Positions 33,493 through 43,294 of a stretch of DNA of 64,000 nt are shown here, piece after piece. A program made the translations under genes and the position numbers. How positions within the stretch are numbered: the stretch's first letter is position 1; every line of letters starts with the position of its first letter. The notes under the pieces are model-generated. The model made no database searches, had not been told where the DNA came from, and was given only the letters and a program-made list of their open reading frames with translations. The stretch is taken from contig DXJO01000039.1 in the NCBI GenBank assembly GCA_019057475.1, forward strand, positions 38,640 through 102,639, in the 5' to 3' direction. The DNA is from Candidatus Thorarchaeota archaeon (lineage in GTDB: Archaea > Asgardarchaeota > Thorarchaeia > Thorarchaeales > Thorarchaeaceae).

Positions 33493-35127
33493 CTACCGAG
33501 ATTTCTTCAGAAACACACCAACCACAATAACGCCTATAGCGATTATTGCATAGATGGCAATCTGATACCAGTCTATGGGAGGCGTAGGTGGGGGAGCTGA
33601 AGTAGTTGGGGCAGAGCCCAATGTGTCACGAACTTGAATCACCATCTCGAGATTGGAGTGCCATACTCCCGCCGCTCTGATGTAAGCTCTTACAGTGATG
33701 TTAGTGTAATCAGCTTGCGGCGAGATTAAGTATGAATAGGTTTCATTTTGACCCTCAGGTGACAGTCTGACGGTGTCCGAAATCGTGTGATTGATCCATG
33801 ACCCATCACCGATTCTCACACCTAGAATAACCTCTTCCACGTCATCGTAAAGCATGTGCGCATACACGGACACGTTGATTGTCGCGGCGCTAGTAGGGAT
33901 GTTTGGGTCCCAGTACAGATTCACTTCGTCGGTAACATCGCAATCACCTATGCCCCAGTCAAAGTCATAGACTTCTAGATACCACTGAGCAACATCCTTG
34001 TTCTCGATGATGACTCCAGCTTCGCGGTTTCTGCTAATGCTTCCTTCACTATAGTTGATGCTACTAATCAGCACCATTCGGCCATCAACAATAATACCCT
34101 TGTTGTGGTTTGCAGTGAACCATCGAGAGTCCTGCCAAATGATTGGGATCCCGTTGTTGTGAAGTATATCCGCTATCTCCTCGAAGTCCTTCTCTTCGTC
34201 TGTGATCACTCGGATTGTGACTCCTCGATTCTTAGCGGCGAGGATTGCATCAATGATTTGATCAACTTCACCCGCGTCTCCGACATTCGTGAAATATGGA
34301 ATCTGGATATCCAACGTCACTTGGGCCGCATTGATACAGTAGAGAATCCCCTCCAAGCTCGTATCAGGACTGAGTATTGGTGTGACATTCATTGGCCCAC
34401 TGAAATGGCCTGATTCACTGAACGGACGAGAATACGTGCTTGAGGATTCGGTATAGACTAGGGGGGTCCCAGTACCATGGGTTCCTGCGTCGTAGACCGT
34501 ACCATTATGCCAATCCGCGTCGAAGACCGACCGATAGTACGAAGTGACATCAACATCAGTCATCGCTATGCTCCATTCTCTGTTGGCTTTCTTGCCATCT
34601 TCAGGGAAGCTAGTCTTTGCCCAGTTGCCTGCATGCACAACTGTTGTTTTGTTATCAACTATGAGGAATTTCTGATGGGCGTACGTGAAATTGCCTGCGC
34701 CGGTCCATTTGACAGGATAGCCAAGCAATGTCAGATTGTTCGCTACATAGTCGTTTGGAGAGGCGTAGCCTAAGCTGTTCCAACCCAGAAGGAACTTCAT
34801 TTCCAACGCGGGTTTGGTGGCACGTAGTTCGTGAATCAGATCAAGGAGATACGGATTGTTTATGCCGTATATCTCAACATAGATGCTCTGTTCTGCACTC
34901 TGAAGAATATGCCATAGCTCATCGTGACTTCCATCAGGCGAAACAAACGTTGTAACGTTCATGTCGCGATTGAATGTCTGCCACTCGAAACTCTGTGACA
35001 TCGCAAATGAATCGATTTGATTCACAGTTGTGAATCCGGGTGCAACCACAAGTGGAATAATCCCAGAGAACATCAAAGAAATAAACAGAATGCTAATCAT
35101 CTTATGATTGGTCATGTTAGCGCGCAC
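33493..35127 (-). CDS. Secreted, membrane-anchored phospholipase D-family protein
   Basis: The 544-residue protein starts with a signal-like segment (residues 8-30, hydrophobic) and ends with a single membrane helix and KKSR tail. Two HKD motifs are present (HQKFLIVD, and HNKGIIVD with NYSEGS), so both halves of a PLD-superfamily active site are in one chain. A strand-rich region with Thr/Ser-rich Pro linker (TSAPPPTPP) precedes the anchor. The PLD family includes phospholipases, nucleases and cardiolipin synthases. The exported location and the domain layout suggest an extracellular nuclease or phospholipase, not a synthase. Confidence 0.8.
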   Translation of the reverse strand: MRANMTNHKMISILFISLMFSGIIPLVVAPGFTTVNQIDSFAMSQSFEWQTFNRDMNVTTFVSPDGSHDELWHILQSAEQSIYVEIYGINNPYLLDLIHELRATKPALEMKFLLGWNSLGYASPNDYVANNLTLLGYPVKWTGAGNFTYAHQKFLIVDNKTTVVHAGNWAKTSFPEDGKKANREWSIAMTDVDVTSYYRSVFDADWHNGTVYDAGTHGTGTPLVYTESSSTYSRPFSESGHFSGPMNVTPILSPDTSLEGILYCINAAQVTLDIQIPYFTNVGDAGEVDQIIDAILAAKNRGVTIRVITDEEKDFEEIADILHNNGIPIIWQDSRWFTANHNKGIIVDGRMVLISSINYSEGSISRNREAGVIIENKDVAQWYLEVYDFDWGIGDCDVTDEVNLYWDPNIPTSAATINVSVYAHMLYDDVEEVILGVRIGDGSWINHTISDTVRLSPEGQNETYSYLISPQADYTNITVRAYIRAAGVWHSNLEMVIQVRDTLGSAPTTSAPPPTPPIDWYQIAIYAIIAIGVIVVGVFLKKSR

Positions 35128-35182
35128 TCCCGTTGCTCAAGCAATGGATTCACTGCTTGCGGCGTTTCGAAATGTGTGATAG

Positions 35183-35188
35183 TTATAA
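35183..35188 (+). promoter_or_regulatory. TATA box of the small protein gene
   Basis: TTATAA is centred about 42 bases before the TTG at 35227. The start site would fall near 35212, just before GGAGG (35215-35219), so this is a leadered message with a Shine-Dalgarno. It also lies between divergent genes. Confidence 0.4.
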
Positions 35189-35226
35189 GTCGATTCATTG
35201 GTAAGAGGGTCTGTGGAGGCCGCTAG

Positions 35227-35487
35227 TTGAAACTGTTCTATAAGGTCAACCCCGAAGAGTATCGCAGTTGCATGGACAAGGTCAAAATCCATTTCAACAT
35301 GCATGAAGAAGTGGATGAGGAGAAGATAATTCTCCTCCTAGATGATGAAACGAAGATTGAGAAAGTGACCGGTAGTTACGACCCAATGGAAGATGAAGTG
35401 GCCAAGGTTAGAGTCATACTTGTCGACCCTTCACTTCGAGACTTCTTCAACTCCGTTTTTGGAGAACCCTACAAAGAGAAAAGATAG
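35227..35487 (+). CDS. Uncharacterised 86-residue protein
   Basis: The protein is acidic and mixed alpha/beta, and I do not recognise a family. It reads KVNPEEYRSCMDKVKIHFNM, then an acidic helix and two strands (KVRVILVDPS). The start is TTG 35227, supported by GGAGG seven bases upstream. It diverges from the PLD-family gene. The function is unknown. Confidence 0.55.
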   Translation: MKLFYKVNPEEYRSCMDKVKIHFNMHEEVDEEKIILLLDDETKIEKVTGSYDPMEDEVAKVRVILVDPSLRDFFNSVFGEPYKEKR

Positions 35488-35606
35488 CGCTGGGATAACC
35501 TCAAGAGAAATGAAATGTCAATGACAGGGACACCCCTCAATCAAGTGCGGCGTCCTTGTAGGATATGGCTCCCCTGCGTGCGAGGAAGTTTTGCGAAGAT
35601 TAGATA

Positions 35607-35789
35607 CTACCCTTCTTCAATTGCGCCTTCTGGGCAGCTGTCAACACAAGCATAACACTCGGTGCAATCGTCTGCACGGTCCAACACATAGACAGCCACG
35701 TCGTTTATGACGTACAGCGTCGGGTCGACAGGGCAGACATCGGCGCACGTACCACAGGCAGTGCAGTTCTCATTTACTTTCCAGATCAT
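35607..35789 (-). CDS. Two-cluster [4Fe-4S] ferredoxin
   Basis: The 60-residue protein has two complete 4Fe-4S motifs: CTACGTCADVCP near residues 9-20 and CTECYACVDSCP near 42-53. Between them is a short hydrophobic segment (LYVINDVAVYVL). Ferredoxins of this size carry electrons for oxidoreductases. No partner oxidoreductase is adjacent, so it probably serves a general pool. Confidence 0.85.
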   Translation of the reverse strand: MIWKVNENCTACGTCADVCPVDPTLYVINDVAVYVLDRADDCTECYACVDSCPEGAIEEG

Positions 35790-35923
35790 GTTGAATCACT
35801 TCGCCTACGAACCTTTAGGTCCGACAGAACCTTGCCGGCACGTATCGCATTTAAATTAACTGCTAATGACAAGTTTCAAATGCCAGCACAAAGGCCGAAG
35901 CGGGATATACCTGAGCTGTTGAT

Positions 35924-37312
35924 TTGCAGGCTATTCAACCCAAGGCGATTGACTTGACAAAAACGATTGGCGAAGAGCGCCCCAACGGAAAATTCGCACG
36001 ACGCCTTGGTCTCATTGGTGCTACCAACATCGGTCTTGGAGCGATGCTCGGCGGCGGGATATACGTCATATCTGGAACTGCCGCAGGTATGATAGGTCCA
36101 GCATTGGTCTTTGCCTATCTCGTAACTGGAGCCCTGACTGTATTCACTGCAATTAATTACTCAGAACTCGCGTGTTCAATTCCCAAACAAGGGGGTGGCT
36201 ACACATTCGCGCATGATACATGGGGCGGCTTCCCGGGATTCCTTACAGGGTGGTTCCTGCTGATTGGAAATGTGGTGGCCTGTGGACTGTATTCATTGGC
36301 TGTCGCTCACACGCTCGCTGTTTTTCTTCCAGGAGACCCCGCTCTAATAGTAGGGTGGATTGCCATCGTTATCATAGTGATTACATTCGTCACAAACTTG
36401 GTCAGTATAAAGGGGGTTACGGGTGTACTGGGCGTTCTGAATATCGCCCAAGCGCTTGTGCTCTTCGTATTTATTGCTGTTGGACTGTTCTTTATTAATC
36501 CGGTAAACCTTGACCCGATCCTTAAGGAAGGGACGGGTATTACTCAATTCATGGCCACGGTTTCATTCATTTACATCTCGTTTGTAGGTTTTGAGTTGAT
36601 CACAACAGCATCAGAGGAAATCAAGGACCCAGCTAGAAACATTCCACGAGCCATCGTGCTGACACTGTTCATAGCAACGATCGTATACATGCTGGCCGCT
36701 TTGGTAATCGTCGGAGTCGTGCCATACACTTCGATTGCAGATTCTCCTACGCCAATCTCTGATGTCTATGGATACATGCTAGGACCCGGAGCATTCATCA
36801 TAGGTCTGGCAGGAATGGCAGCCTCGAACTATGCGGCCCTTAATGCAACGTTCCTCGCAACAGCAAGAGTTGCCTACTCAATGAGTAGAGACGGGAATCT
36901 CCCCAAACTTTTCTGCAGAGTCAGTTCCCGTTTTAAAACACCGATACCAGCGCTAGTCGCATCCCTTCTTGTTGTGAGCGCCTTTGCCCTAACTGGGAAC
37001 GTAGATTTAGTAGCATCCCTCTCCGATTTTGGTTACCTCATTGGACTTGCAATCGTGAATGCGTCAGTGATTCAGCTTAAACGCAAGGGCCTAGGCGTTC
37101 CGGGAACCTTCAAGGCTCGATTCTATCCTGCAATTCCGATCCTGGGAGTGGTTTCATGCCTGATGCTCGTGCCCACACTCAGTCCAAACACTTTGGAGCT
37201 GGGCGCGTTGCTAAGCTTGGCAGGACTGGTAATCTACCTGGTGTACGCACGAAGCAGTCATAGGCGGCATAACGAGCAGCTGAACGCAATCATGAATGCG
37301 CAGGACCAATAG
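35924..37312 (+). CDS. APC-family amino acid permease
   Basis: The 462-residue protein has about 12 membrane helices, starting with a GATNIGLGAMLGGGIYVISG consensus at the first helix (the APC fold's unwound region). Further family blocks are ASEEIKDPARNIPRAI near residue 225 and ATARVAYSMSRDGNLPK near 315. Likely substrates are amino acids or other cationic organic compounds; specificity is not readable. The start is TTG 35924. Its 3' end overlaps the RAM-domain gene on the opposite strand. Confidence 0.8.
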   Translation: MQAIQPKAIDLTKTIGEERPNGKFARRLGLIGATNIGLGAMLGGGIYVISGTAAGMIGPALVFAYLVTGALTVFTAINYSELACSIPKQGGGYTFAHDTWGGFPGFLTGWFLLIGNVVACGLYSLAVAHTLAVFLPGDPALIVGWIAIVIIVITFVTNLVSIKGVTGVLGVLNIAQALVLFVFIAVGLFFINPVNLDPILKEGTGITQFMATVSFIYISFVGFELITTASEEIKDPARNIPRAIVLTLFIATIVYMLAALVIVGVVPYTSIADSPTPISDVYGYMLGPGAFIIGLAGMAASNYAALNATFLATARVAYSMSRDGNLPKLFCRVSSRFKTPIPALVASLLVVSAFALTGNVDLVASLSDFGYLIGLAIVNASVIQLKRKGLGVPGTFKARFYPAIPILGVVSCLMLVPTLSPNTLELGALLSLAGLVIYLVYARSSHRRHNEQLNAIMNAQDQ

Positions 37313-37538
37313 CGATGAACGAAACGTAGTCATCGATACCTGCAATCCCGGTGACAAAGTCTAGTGCGAAAGAGCGGTACCTTTCGAGATTCTTAACCTC
37401 AACAATTGCCATGACATCGTAAGGACCGCCATAGGTTGTGCTGGCAAACGTAACCTCTCTCATGTTCCTGAGTGTGAGCCTCACCTCGTCAGCTCTTCCG
37501 GGCTCTGCGTGGATTGCGAGGAGAATCTTGACAGCCAT
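37290..37538 (-). CDS. Stand-alone RAM (Lrp/AsnC-type) ligand-binding domain
   Basis: The 82-residue protein has the full RAM/SAM fold of Lrp-family regulators (MAVKILLAIHAEPGRADEV, then GPYDVMAIVEVKN and FVTGIAGIDDYVSF) but no HTH domain. Such proteins are usually small oligomeric amino-acid sensors or adaptors. It is convergent with the permease gene and overlaps its 3' end by 23 bases. A regulatory link to the permease is suggested by position only. Confidence 0.7.
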   Translation of the reverse strand: MAVKILLAIHAEPGRADEVRLTLRNMREVTFASTTYGGPYDVMAIVEVKNLERYRSFALDFVTGIAGIDDYVSFIAIGPAHS

Positions 37539-37626
37539 ACTAATGCATATCCCCCAGCTAGTGCGGGGTGTTTGAGCAACATGGCTGCAATCCCGCTTAT
37601 GACTGTGTCGAAGTCAGGGAACCCCT

Positions 37627-39435
37627 TTAGTCAGAACCCTCTGTATCGAGCCATTCGCGAAGTGCGGCGGCGGCTTTCTCCGTCATACCTTCAACCCGGG
37701 CTAATTCGTCAACGGTAGCTTGTCTGACGCTTCGATAGCTTCCAAGAGCATTGAGCAGAGCGGTCCGCCGCTTCGGACCTATCCCAGGAGCCTCCTCCAG
37801 AATCGAGCCGGAGAATCGCTTCTCTCTCAATTTATGGTGATATCGTTGAGCAAAACGGTGTGCCTCGTCGCGGATCCTCTGAACAAGATGAAGACCTGCT
37901 GAATCGAAATCAAGAGCCACACCATCCGAATTGTCTCGAGTAAATAGTATCTCATCCTTCTTAGCGAGAGCGGCAACAGGTACATAGTCAAGACCCAGCG
38001 CGCGTAGAGCTCTCACGGTAACGTTAAGCTGCCCCTTCCCACCATCAACAAGTATTAAGTCAGGAAGCTGGTGTCCGCGTTCGAGGACACCTTTGTATCG
38101 CCGGTACACTACCTCCTGCATCATCGCATAGTCATCCGGACTCTCTTTCACACGAATCTTGAACATCCTGTAATACTTGTTCTCCGCCATTCCATTCCTG
38201 AATACAACGCACGAGCCAGTCGGGTCAGTACCCTGTATGTTGGCGATGTCGAACCCCTCGATATGCATGGGTGCCTTCGTCAAGTTCAGTGCTATCTTTA
38301 GCTCCTTCACACCCGCATCAACAATCTCTTCTTCGCTCTCACCTATCACGAGGATCTTCCGAAGTGAACGATGGGCGTTCTTGTTCGCCATCTCAACTAG
38401 CTCCAGCTCATTGCCGCCTCTGGGAACATGTATTTTGACCGATTTCCCGAAGGTTTCCTCCAACCAAATGCTGAATTGCTTCATGCGAGGGATGCTGATT
38501 GGCAGCAGAATCTCGTCGGGAACGTTGGGGAGAATGAAGTAGAATTGCTCAACGAATATCGTTAGCACGTCGGCATCTGTTGTGTCTAAGTCAACCTCGA
38601 AGTAGAAATGGTCATGCCCGATAAGACGACCATTTCGCACAATTAACATCTCAACGAGCGCCGCCTGTTCTGTCCGGGATACTCCAAGTACATCTCTGTT
38701 GGCCCCACCTAGATCTACAACCTGCTGACGCCTCATGATTATGGCGATGTCATTAAGACGGTCTCGAAGATCAGCTGCCTTCTCAAATTGCAGGTCTCGC
38801 GATGCGGTTTCCATTTGCTCCTGCAAGAGTTCAATTAGTCGCTCTTCTCGACCTTCAAGATAGAGACACATCTGCTCAACCAGTAAATGGTATTCATCCT
38901 TGGAGATGTGATCCTTACACGGACCAGAGCAACGATTGAGATGAAAGTCCATGCACTCACGTTTGACCTTCTCTGGGTCACTGCACATTCCAACGGGAAT
39001 GAACTTGCGAGCTGTGTCCAAGAACTTCTCCAACCTCTTGCTGCTCCCATAAGGACCGAAGTACTTCGCCCCATCTTTCTCGATGTCTCGGGTCACCTCA
39101 AAAACTGGGAACCCTGCGTCGAGGTCTACACGTATCCAAGCATGTCTTCTATCATCTTTCAACGAGCGATTGAATTTAGGTTGGTGTTTCTTGATCAGTG
39201 TGGCTTCGAGGATTAGCGCTTCTCGTTCAGTATTTGTAACAAAGGTTTCTAGGTCCCTGGCTTCCTGCATCAGGTCCCAGACTCTGCGATCCGGTTTCTT
39301 CCGTAGGTAGGACCGAACACGCTTTCTCAACTCTTTTGCCTTGCCAATGTACAGTATCTTGCCACCCTCGTCTTTCCAGAGATAGACGCCCGGCTGGAAC
39401 GGCAAGTCATTTGCTAGTCGGGCAAGGTCTGTCAC
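37627..39435 (-). CDS. uvrC: Excinuclease ABC subunit C
   Basis: The 602-residue protein has the GIY-YIG nuclease domain at the start (GVYLWKDEGGKILYIGKAKE), a Cys cluster near residue 150 (C-x9-C-x7-C-x3-C) as in Fe-S-binding UvrC, a UVR motif near 205 (RDLQFEKAADLRDRL), the RNase H-like endonuclease domain (LVDGGKGQLNV) and a C-terminal helix-hairpin-helix pair (APGIGPKRRTALLNALGS). UvrC makes both incisions in nucleotide excision repair after UvrB loading. It belongs to the minus-strand uvr block, 99 bases downstream of a DMT-like gene. Confidence 0.95.
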   Translation of the reverse strand: MTDLARLANDLPFQPGVYLWKDEGGKILYIGKAKELRKRVRSYLRKKPDRRVWDLMQEARDLETFVTNTEREALILEATLIKKHQPKFNRSLKDDRRHAWIRVDLDAGFPVFEVTRDIEKDGAKYFGPYGSSKRLEKFLDTARKFIPVGMCSDPEKVKRECMDFHLNRCSGPCKDHISKDEYHLLVEQMCLYLEGREERLIELLQEQMETASRDLQFEKAADLRDRLNDIAIIMRRQQVVDLGGANRDVLGVSRTEQAALVEMLIVRNGRLIGHDHFYFEVDLDTTDADVLTIFVEQFYFILPNVPDEILLPISIPRMKQFSIWLEETFGKSVKIHVPRGGNELELVEMANKNAHRSLRKILVIGESEEEIVDAGVKELKIALNLTKAPMHIEGFDIANIQGTDPTGSCVVFRNGMAENKYYRMFKIRVKESPDDYAMMQEVVYRRYKGVLERGHQLPDLILVDGGKGQLNVTVRALRALGLDYVPVAALAKKDEILFTRDNSDGVALDFDSAGLHLVQRIRDEAHRFAQRYHHKLREKRFSGSILEEAPGIGPKRRTALLNALGSYRSVRQATVDELARVEGMTEKAAAALREWLDTEGSD

Positions 39436-39534
39436 TTTGGCTCAACTCGTAAGTGGTCTCTCTATACATGAGAGCTTCGGTATATCCGCTCATTTGGCAG
39501 GGCATCAAGAGCTGTGAGATAAATACGGGTTCTC

Positions 39535-40380
39535 TTACTGGAACTTGCTGAGTAGAATCACTCCTGCAATGCCAGTCAACAGGCCAAATCCGTAGAACGG
39601 CCAGTTCGTCACCAACTGCCCAAAAATCATGATACCGCCGATTACGACCGTAATCATGCTGAATGTCCCCGTAATAGAATTGAATCGGGAAGCAGGATTC
39701 CGCTGTAGTCCTATCGAGATGGCGTACACACCTGTCACAAACATGAAAGAAGCCAATAGGATAAGCGGAACAAGTCCGTTGATTAGACCTTGGATGATAT
39801 CATCCCCAGCAAATAGAGTAAGCGTGAACCACTGGGTGAACGTAGCACCAAGTGCTTGAAGAAACGAGGTAATCATCGCCCATAGAATCGGCATACGATT
39901 AGACACTGCTAGCATTGCTCCAATCGCTAAAAGCATCATTCCACAATACAATAGAAGGCCATCATATGTGGCGAACATAATGGGCTCAGTCACACCCCCA
40001 AGCGCAATGAAGACGGGTGTGAGAATCATCAGGAGAATTCCGATCTTTGCGGGGGTATCAATCTCTTCTCCCAAGCGGCGATTCGCAAGCACTGCAAGTA
40101 CAATCAGTCCCACATTCATGAGCGGCTGGACTGCAATGATACCTGCCATTTGAGTTGCAAGCATATAGGTCACCCCACCAACGAGTGCCAGCAAGAATCC
40201 GGAGAGCCATTTGCGATTGCTAAAGAGAAGCTTGGTGTGTTTCCAAGGCTGTTTTGCATCAATGTCAGGCATCTCCGCAAGCGCCTCCTTTTGAGGGATG
40301 GGAGCAATGTTCCAGAGCAGAGATGTGATGACTGCAAGGATAATTCCGAGCACGCTACTTGTTAGAATAAGCTGCAACAT
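39535..40380 (-). CDS. DMT-superfamily-like membrane protein
   Basis: The 281-residue protein has about ten membrane helices in a duplicated five-helix pattern typical of the drug/metabolite transporter fold. Short loops contain few charges other than ANRRLGEEID near 105, which resembles the repeat junction in EamA-like exporters. No substrate can be named. It is inserted between uvrA and uvrC and is co-directional with both. Confidence 0.65.
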   Translation of the reverse strand: MLQLILTSSVLGIILAVITSLLWNIAPIPQKEALAEMPDIDAKQPWKHTKLLFSNRKWLSGFLLALVGGVTYMLATQMAGIIAVQPLMNVGLIVLAVLANRRLGEEIDTPAKIGILLMILTPVFIALGGVTEPIMFATYDGLLLYCGMMLLAIGAMLAVSNRMPILWAMITSFLQALGATFTQWFTLTLFAGDDIIQGLINGLVPLILLASFMFVTGVYAISIGLQRNPASRFNSITGTFSMITVVIGGIMIFGQLVTNWPFYGFGLLTGIAGVILLSKFQ

Positions 40381-40438
40381 TCCAAGTCAGTTGTAGCCAG
40401 CGTGCCCGCCTAATAAGATGTAACGTGGAGCATTTGTT

Positions 40439-43294
40439 TCAGTTCAAGGGACCATATCGAACATCAGGACCGAACAACGCGGCTCGAAGATGGTTGCCTG
40501 TGTACGACTTAACAGCGTCACACAGGGTTTCGGGTGTTCCCTCGACAACGACTTGACCTCCGGCGTCCCCACCTTCCGGACCCAGGTCGATAACCCAGTC
40601 TGCAGTCTTGACTACCTCTAAGTTGTGTTCTATAACGATGACCGTGTTACCTGCCTCAACAAGTCGGTTGAGCACCCTCAACAGGACGTGGACATCGAAG
40701 GCCGAGAGTCCGGTAGTGGGTTCGTCAAGGATATACAACGTATTCCCAGTTGCCCTTCTGGATAACTCTGACGCTAGCTTCATTCTCTGAGCTTCCCCAC
40801 CTGACAGAGTTGTTGCAGCCTGTCCAAGCTCCAGATATCCAAGGCCTACATCGACAAGTGTTTGCAGCTTGTCGGCTATTTTCGGAATCTCACCAAAGAA
40901 CTGCAAAGCCTCCTCGATTGTCATTGACAAGACCTCGGTTATGTTCTTGTCTTTGTAGGTGACCTCGAGTGTTTCTCTATCGAATCGCTGACCCTTACAC
41001 ACGTCACAAGTCATGTAGACATCAGTCATGAAATGCATCTCGACTCGTAGTACTCCGCTGCCGCGACATTTCTCGCACCGACCCTCACGTGTGTTGAAGC
41101 TGAATCTACTGGCACTGTACCCCCTTCGCTTCGCCTCAGGCATCTTGGAGAACAGGTCTCGCATATACCCGAAAGTCTTGGTGTAGGTTGCAGGATTGCT
41201 TCGAGGGGTCCGACCAATGGGCATCTGGTCCACAAGAACGAGGCGATCGATGTGCTCGACGCCTTCAATGGCGTCGTGTTTCCCAGGGATAGCAGTTGCG
41301 CCATTCATGTCCTTAGCTAAAGCCCTGTAGAGCGTTTCGTGGGTCAGGGTGCTCTTGCCGCTACCTGAAACCCCTGTCACGCAAATCAGCGTCCCAAGAG
41401 GAAAGGCGACATCAATCCCCTTCAGATTGTGTTGTCCAGCACCTCTTACGACAATCTTCTTGCCGCTTCCAATCCTTCTCTCATTAGGAATCGGTATCTG
41501 CCTCTTGCCAGCAAGATACTGAGCAGTTAGTGATTTCGCGTTTGCTAGGACCTGTTCAGGAGACCCCTCAGCCACGACTTCTCCTCCTTGCACACCAGCC
41601 AGTGGTCCAAGGTCGAGAATATAATCGGCTGCTTGTATTGTGTCACGATCATGTTCAATGACAACAACTGTGTTGCCAAGACTGCGGAGGTAGTAGAAGG
41701 TCTCGATGAGTCTGCTTATGTCGCGTGGATGAAGGCCGACAGACGGCTCATCTAGACAGTACAGTACACCTGTGAGCGCGGAGCCTATCTGTGTGGCTAA
41801 TCGGATTCTTTGGCTCTCGCCGCCGGACAATGTCATTGAAGCGCGATCCAGATTAAGATACTCGAGCCCGACTGATACCAAAAACTTCAGCCTGGCGATA
41901 ATTTCCTTCAGAATCAGTTCCGCAATCTTGAGCTCTCGGTCCGTTAGCTGGATATCCTCGAAGAACTTGAGGGCCTGCTCAATGGTCATGGATGTGATTC
42001 GATCAAGAGGTTTACCTCCAACAGTTACAGCCAGACTCTCAGGGCGAAGCTTCCTGCCGCCGCACGATTCACAGGGGACCCTTCTAAAGAGCTCGCTTAC
42101 CATGCGAGCGGTGTAACGTTGACGCCATTGTTTATCGCTGCTTTTATGGGTGTCAAAGTATTTCGCCAGCCAAGGAATTATGCCGCTCCACTTGCGAGTG
42201 ATTTCCCATTTTGATTTCTCGCTCTCTGCAGTGTAGGTAAGCGTGTACTCTGGACGCCCCCACAGGAAAGCCTCTCTTTGAGCTTTTGACAACTCATTCA
42301 TGCACGTATCCAAGTCAAAGGAGAGCATATTTCCCAGAGCCTCAATCCGGAGTCGAAACCATGTACTCGAGCCCACAGCTCTGCGGATGACCTCTTCCAC
42401 TGTCATGCTTTCGTCCGGAACAACGAGGTCAGGATCTACGGATAGTATCACTCCCAGACCATTACACGTAGGGCATGCGCCGTCAGGTCGGTTGAAGGAG
42501 AAAGCCTTTGGACCGAGCTTCTCGTATTGAACCCCACATTGTGGGCACATCAGCTGTTCTGCAAAAACAAGATCATCTTCATCCTCTCTTGATACAATGG
42601 CTGAACCTTCACCAGTTTCAAGTGCTGTTTCTAAGGAGCCAATGAGGCGCTCCCGAACATTCTGGCCAAGTTCGAGGCGATCCACAACCACTTCGATGTC
42701 GTGCTTCTTCCGACCGTCAATCTCTAACTCTTCAATGTCATGTACTTCGCCATCAACTCTGACTCTAGCGAAACCACTTTCAAGCAAGCTTTGCAGAACA
42801 TCTTCGTGCTTCCCTGTTTCACCACGGACTACTGGAGCGAGTATGTGTATCTTCTGTCCTCCGTTCACATCGAGAAGAAGACGTGCAGCAGCTTCCGCTG
42901 TTAGCAGCTCCATTTGCCGTCCGCATTCCACGCAATGTGGAGTCCCGATATTCGCGTACAGAAGTCGAAGGTAATCATGAATTTCTGTGCTTGTGCTAAC
43001 GGTGCTCCGGGGATTCCTCGTCCGTCCCTTCTGTTCGATGGAGATGGCCGGAGGCAATCCAGTGATGCTATCAATTTTGGGCTTGTCGAGTCGTCCAAGG
43101 AAACGCCTTGCATATGACGATAGTGACTCTACATACCTTCTCTGACCTTCCGCAAATATCGTGTCGAAGACCAATGTCGACTTGCCTGAGCCAGAGGGAC
43201 CCGTTACCACCACAAGCCTGTCGCGGGGGATATCTACGTCAATCCGCTTGAGGTTATGCTCCTCGGCCTTGCGCACCTTGATGTAGCCTGTCAC
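40439..43294 (-). CDS. uvrA: Excinuclease ABC subunit A, second paralog
   Basis: The 951-residue protein has two ABC modules (Walker [10 protein letters not shown] near residue 33 and GVSGSGKST later; signatures LSGGESQR and LSGGEAQR). Three zinc sites are visible (CVEC, CPQC with CPTC, and CEKC with CDVC near residue 750). The region between Walker A and the second zinc contains the UvrB-binding domain segment ([20 protein letters not shown]), so it is a full-length class I UvrA, not the truncated UvrA2 type. The GTG/ATG start overlaps the end of the other uvrA by four bases. Confidence 0.95.
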   Translation of the reverse strand: MTGYIKVRKAEEHNLKRIDVDIPRDRLVVVTGPSGSGKSTLVFDTIFAEGQRRYVESLSSYARRFLGRLDKPKIDSITGLPPAISIEQKGRTRNPRSTVSTSTEIHDYLRLLYANIGTPHCVECGRQMELLTAEAAARLLLDVNGGQKIHILAPVVRGETGKHEDVLQSLLESGFARVRVDGEVHDIEELEIDGRKKHDIEVVVDRLELGQNVRERLIGSLETALETGEGSAIVSREDEDDLVFAEQLMCPQCGVQYEKLGPKAFSFNRPDGACPTCNGLGVILSVDPDLVVPDESMTVEEVIRRAVGSSTWFRLRIEALGNMLSFDLDTCMNELSKAQREAFLWGRPEYTLTYTAESEKSKWEITRKWSGIIPWLAKYFDTHKSSDKQWRQRYTARMVSELFRRVPCESCGGRKLRPESLAVTVGGKPLDRITSMTIEQALKFFEDIQLTDRELKIAELILKEIIARLKFLVSVGLEYLNLDRASMTLSGGESQRIRLATQIGSALTGVLYCLDEPSVGLHPRDISRLIETFYYLRSLGNTVVVIEHDRDTIQAADYILDLGPLAGVQGGEVVAEGSPEQVLANAKSLTAQYLAGKRQIPIPNERRIGSGKKIVVRGAGQHNLKGIDVAFPLGTLICVTGVSGSGKSTLTHETLYRALAKDMNGATAIPGKHDAIEGVEHIDRLVLVDQMPIGRTPRSNPATYTKTFGYMRDLFSKMPEAKRRGYSASRFSFNTREGRCEKCRGSGVLRVEMHFMTDVYMTCDVCKGQRFDRETLEVTYKDKNITEVLSMTIEEALQFFGEIPKIADKLQTLVDVGLGYLELGQAATTLSGGEAQRMKLASELSRRATGNTLYILDEPTTGLSAFDVHVLLRVLNRLVEAGNTVIVIEHNLEVVKTADWVIDLGPEGGDAGGQVVVEGTPETLCDAVKSYTGNHLRAALFGPDVRYGPLN

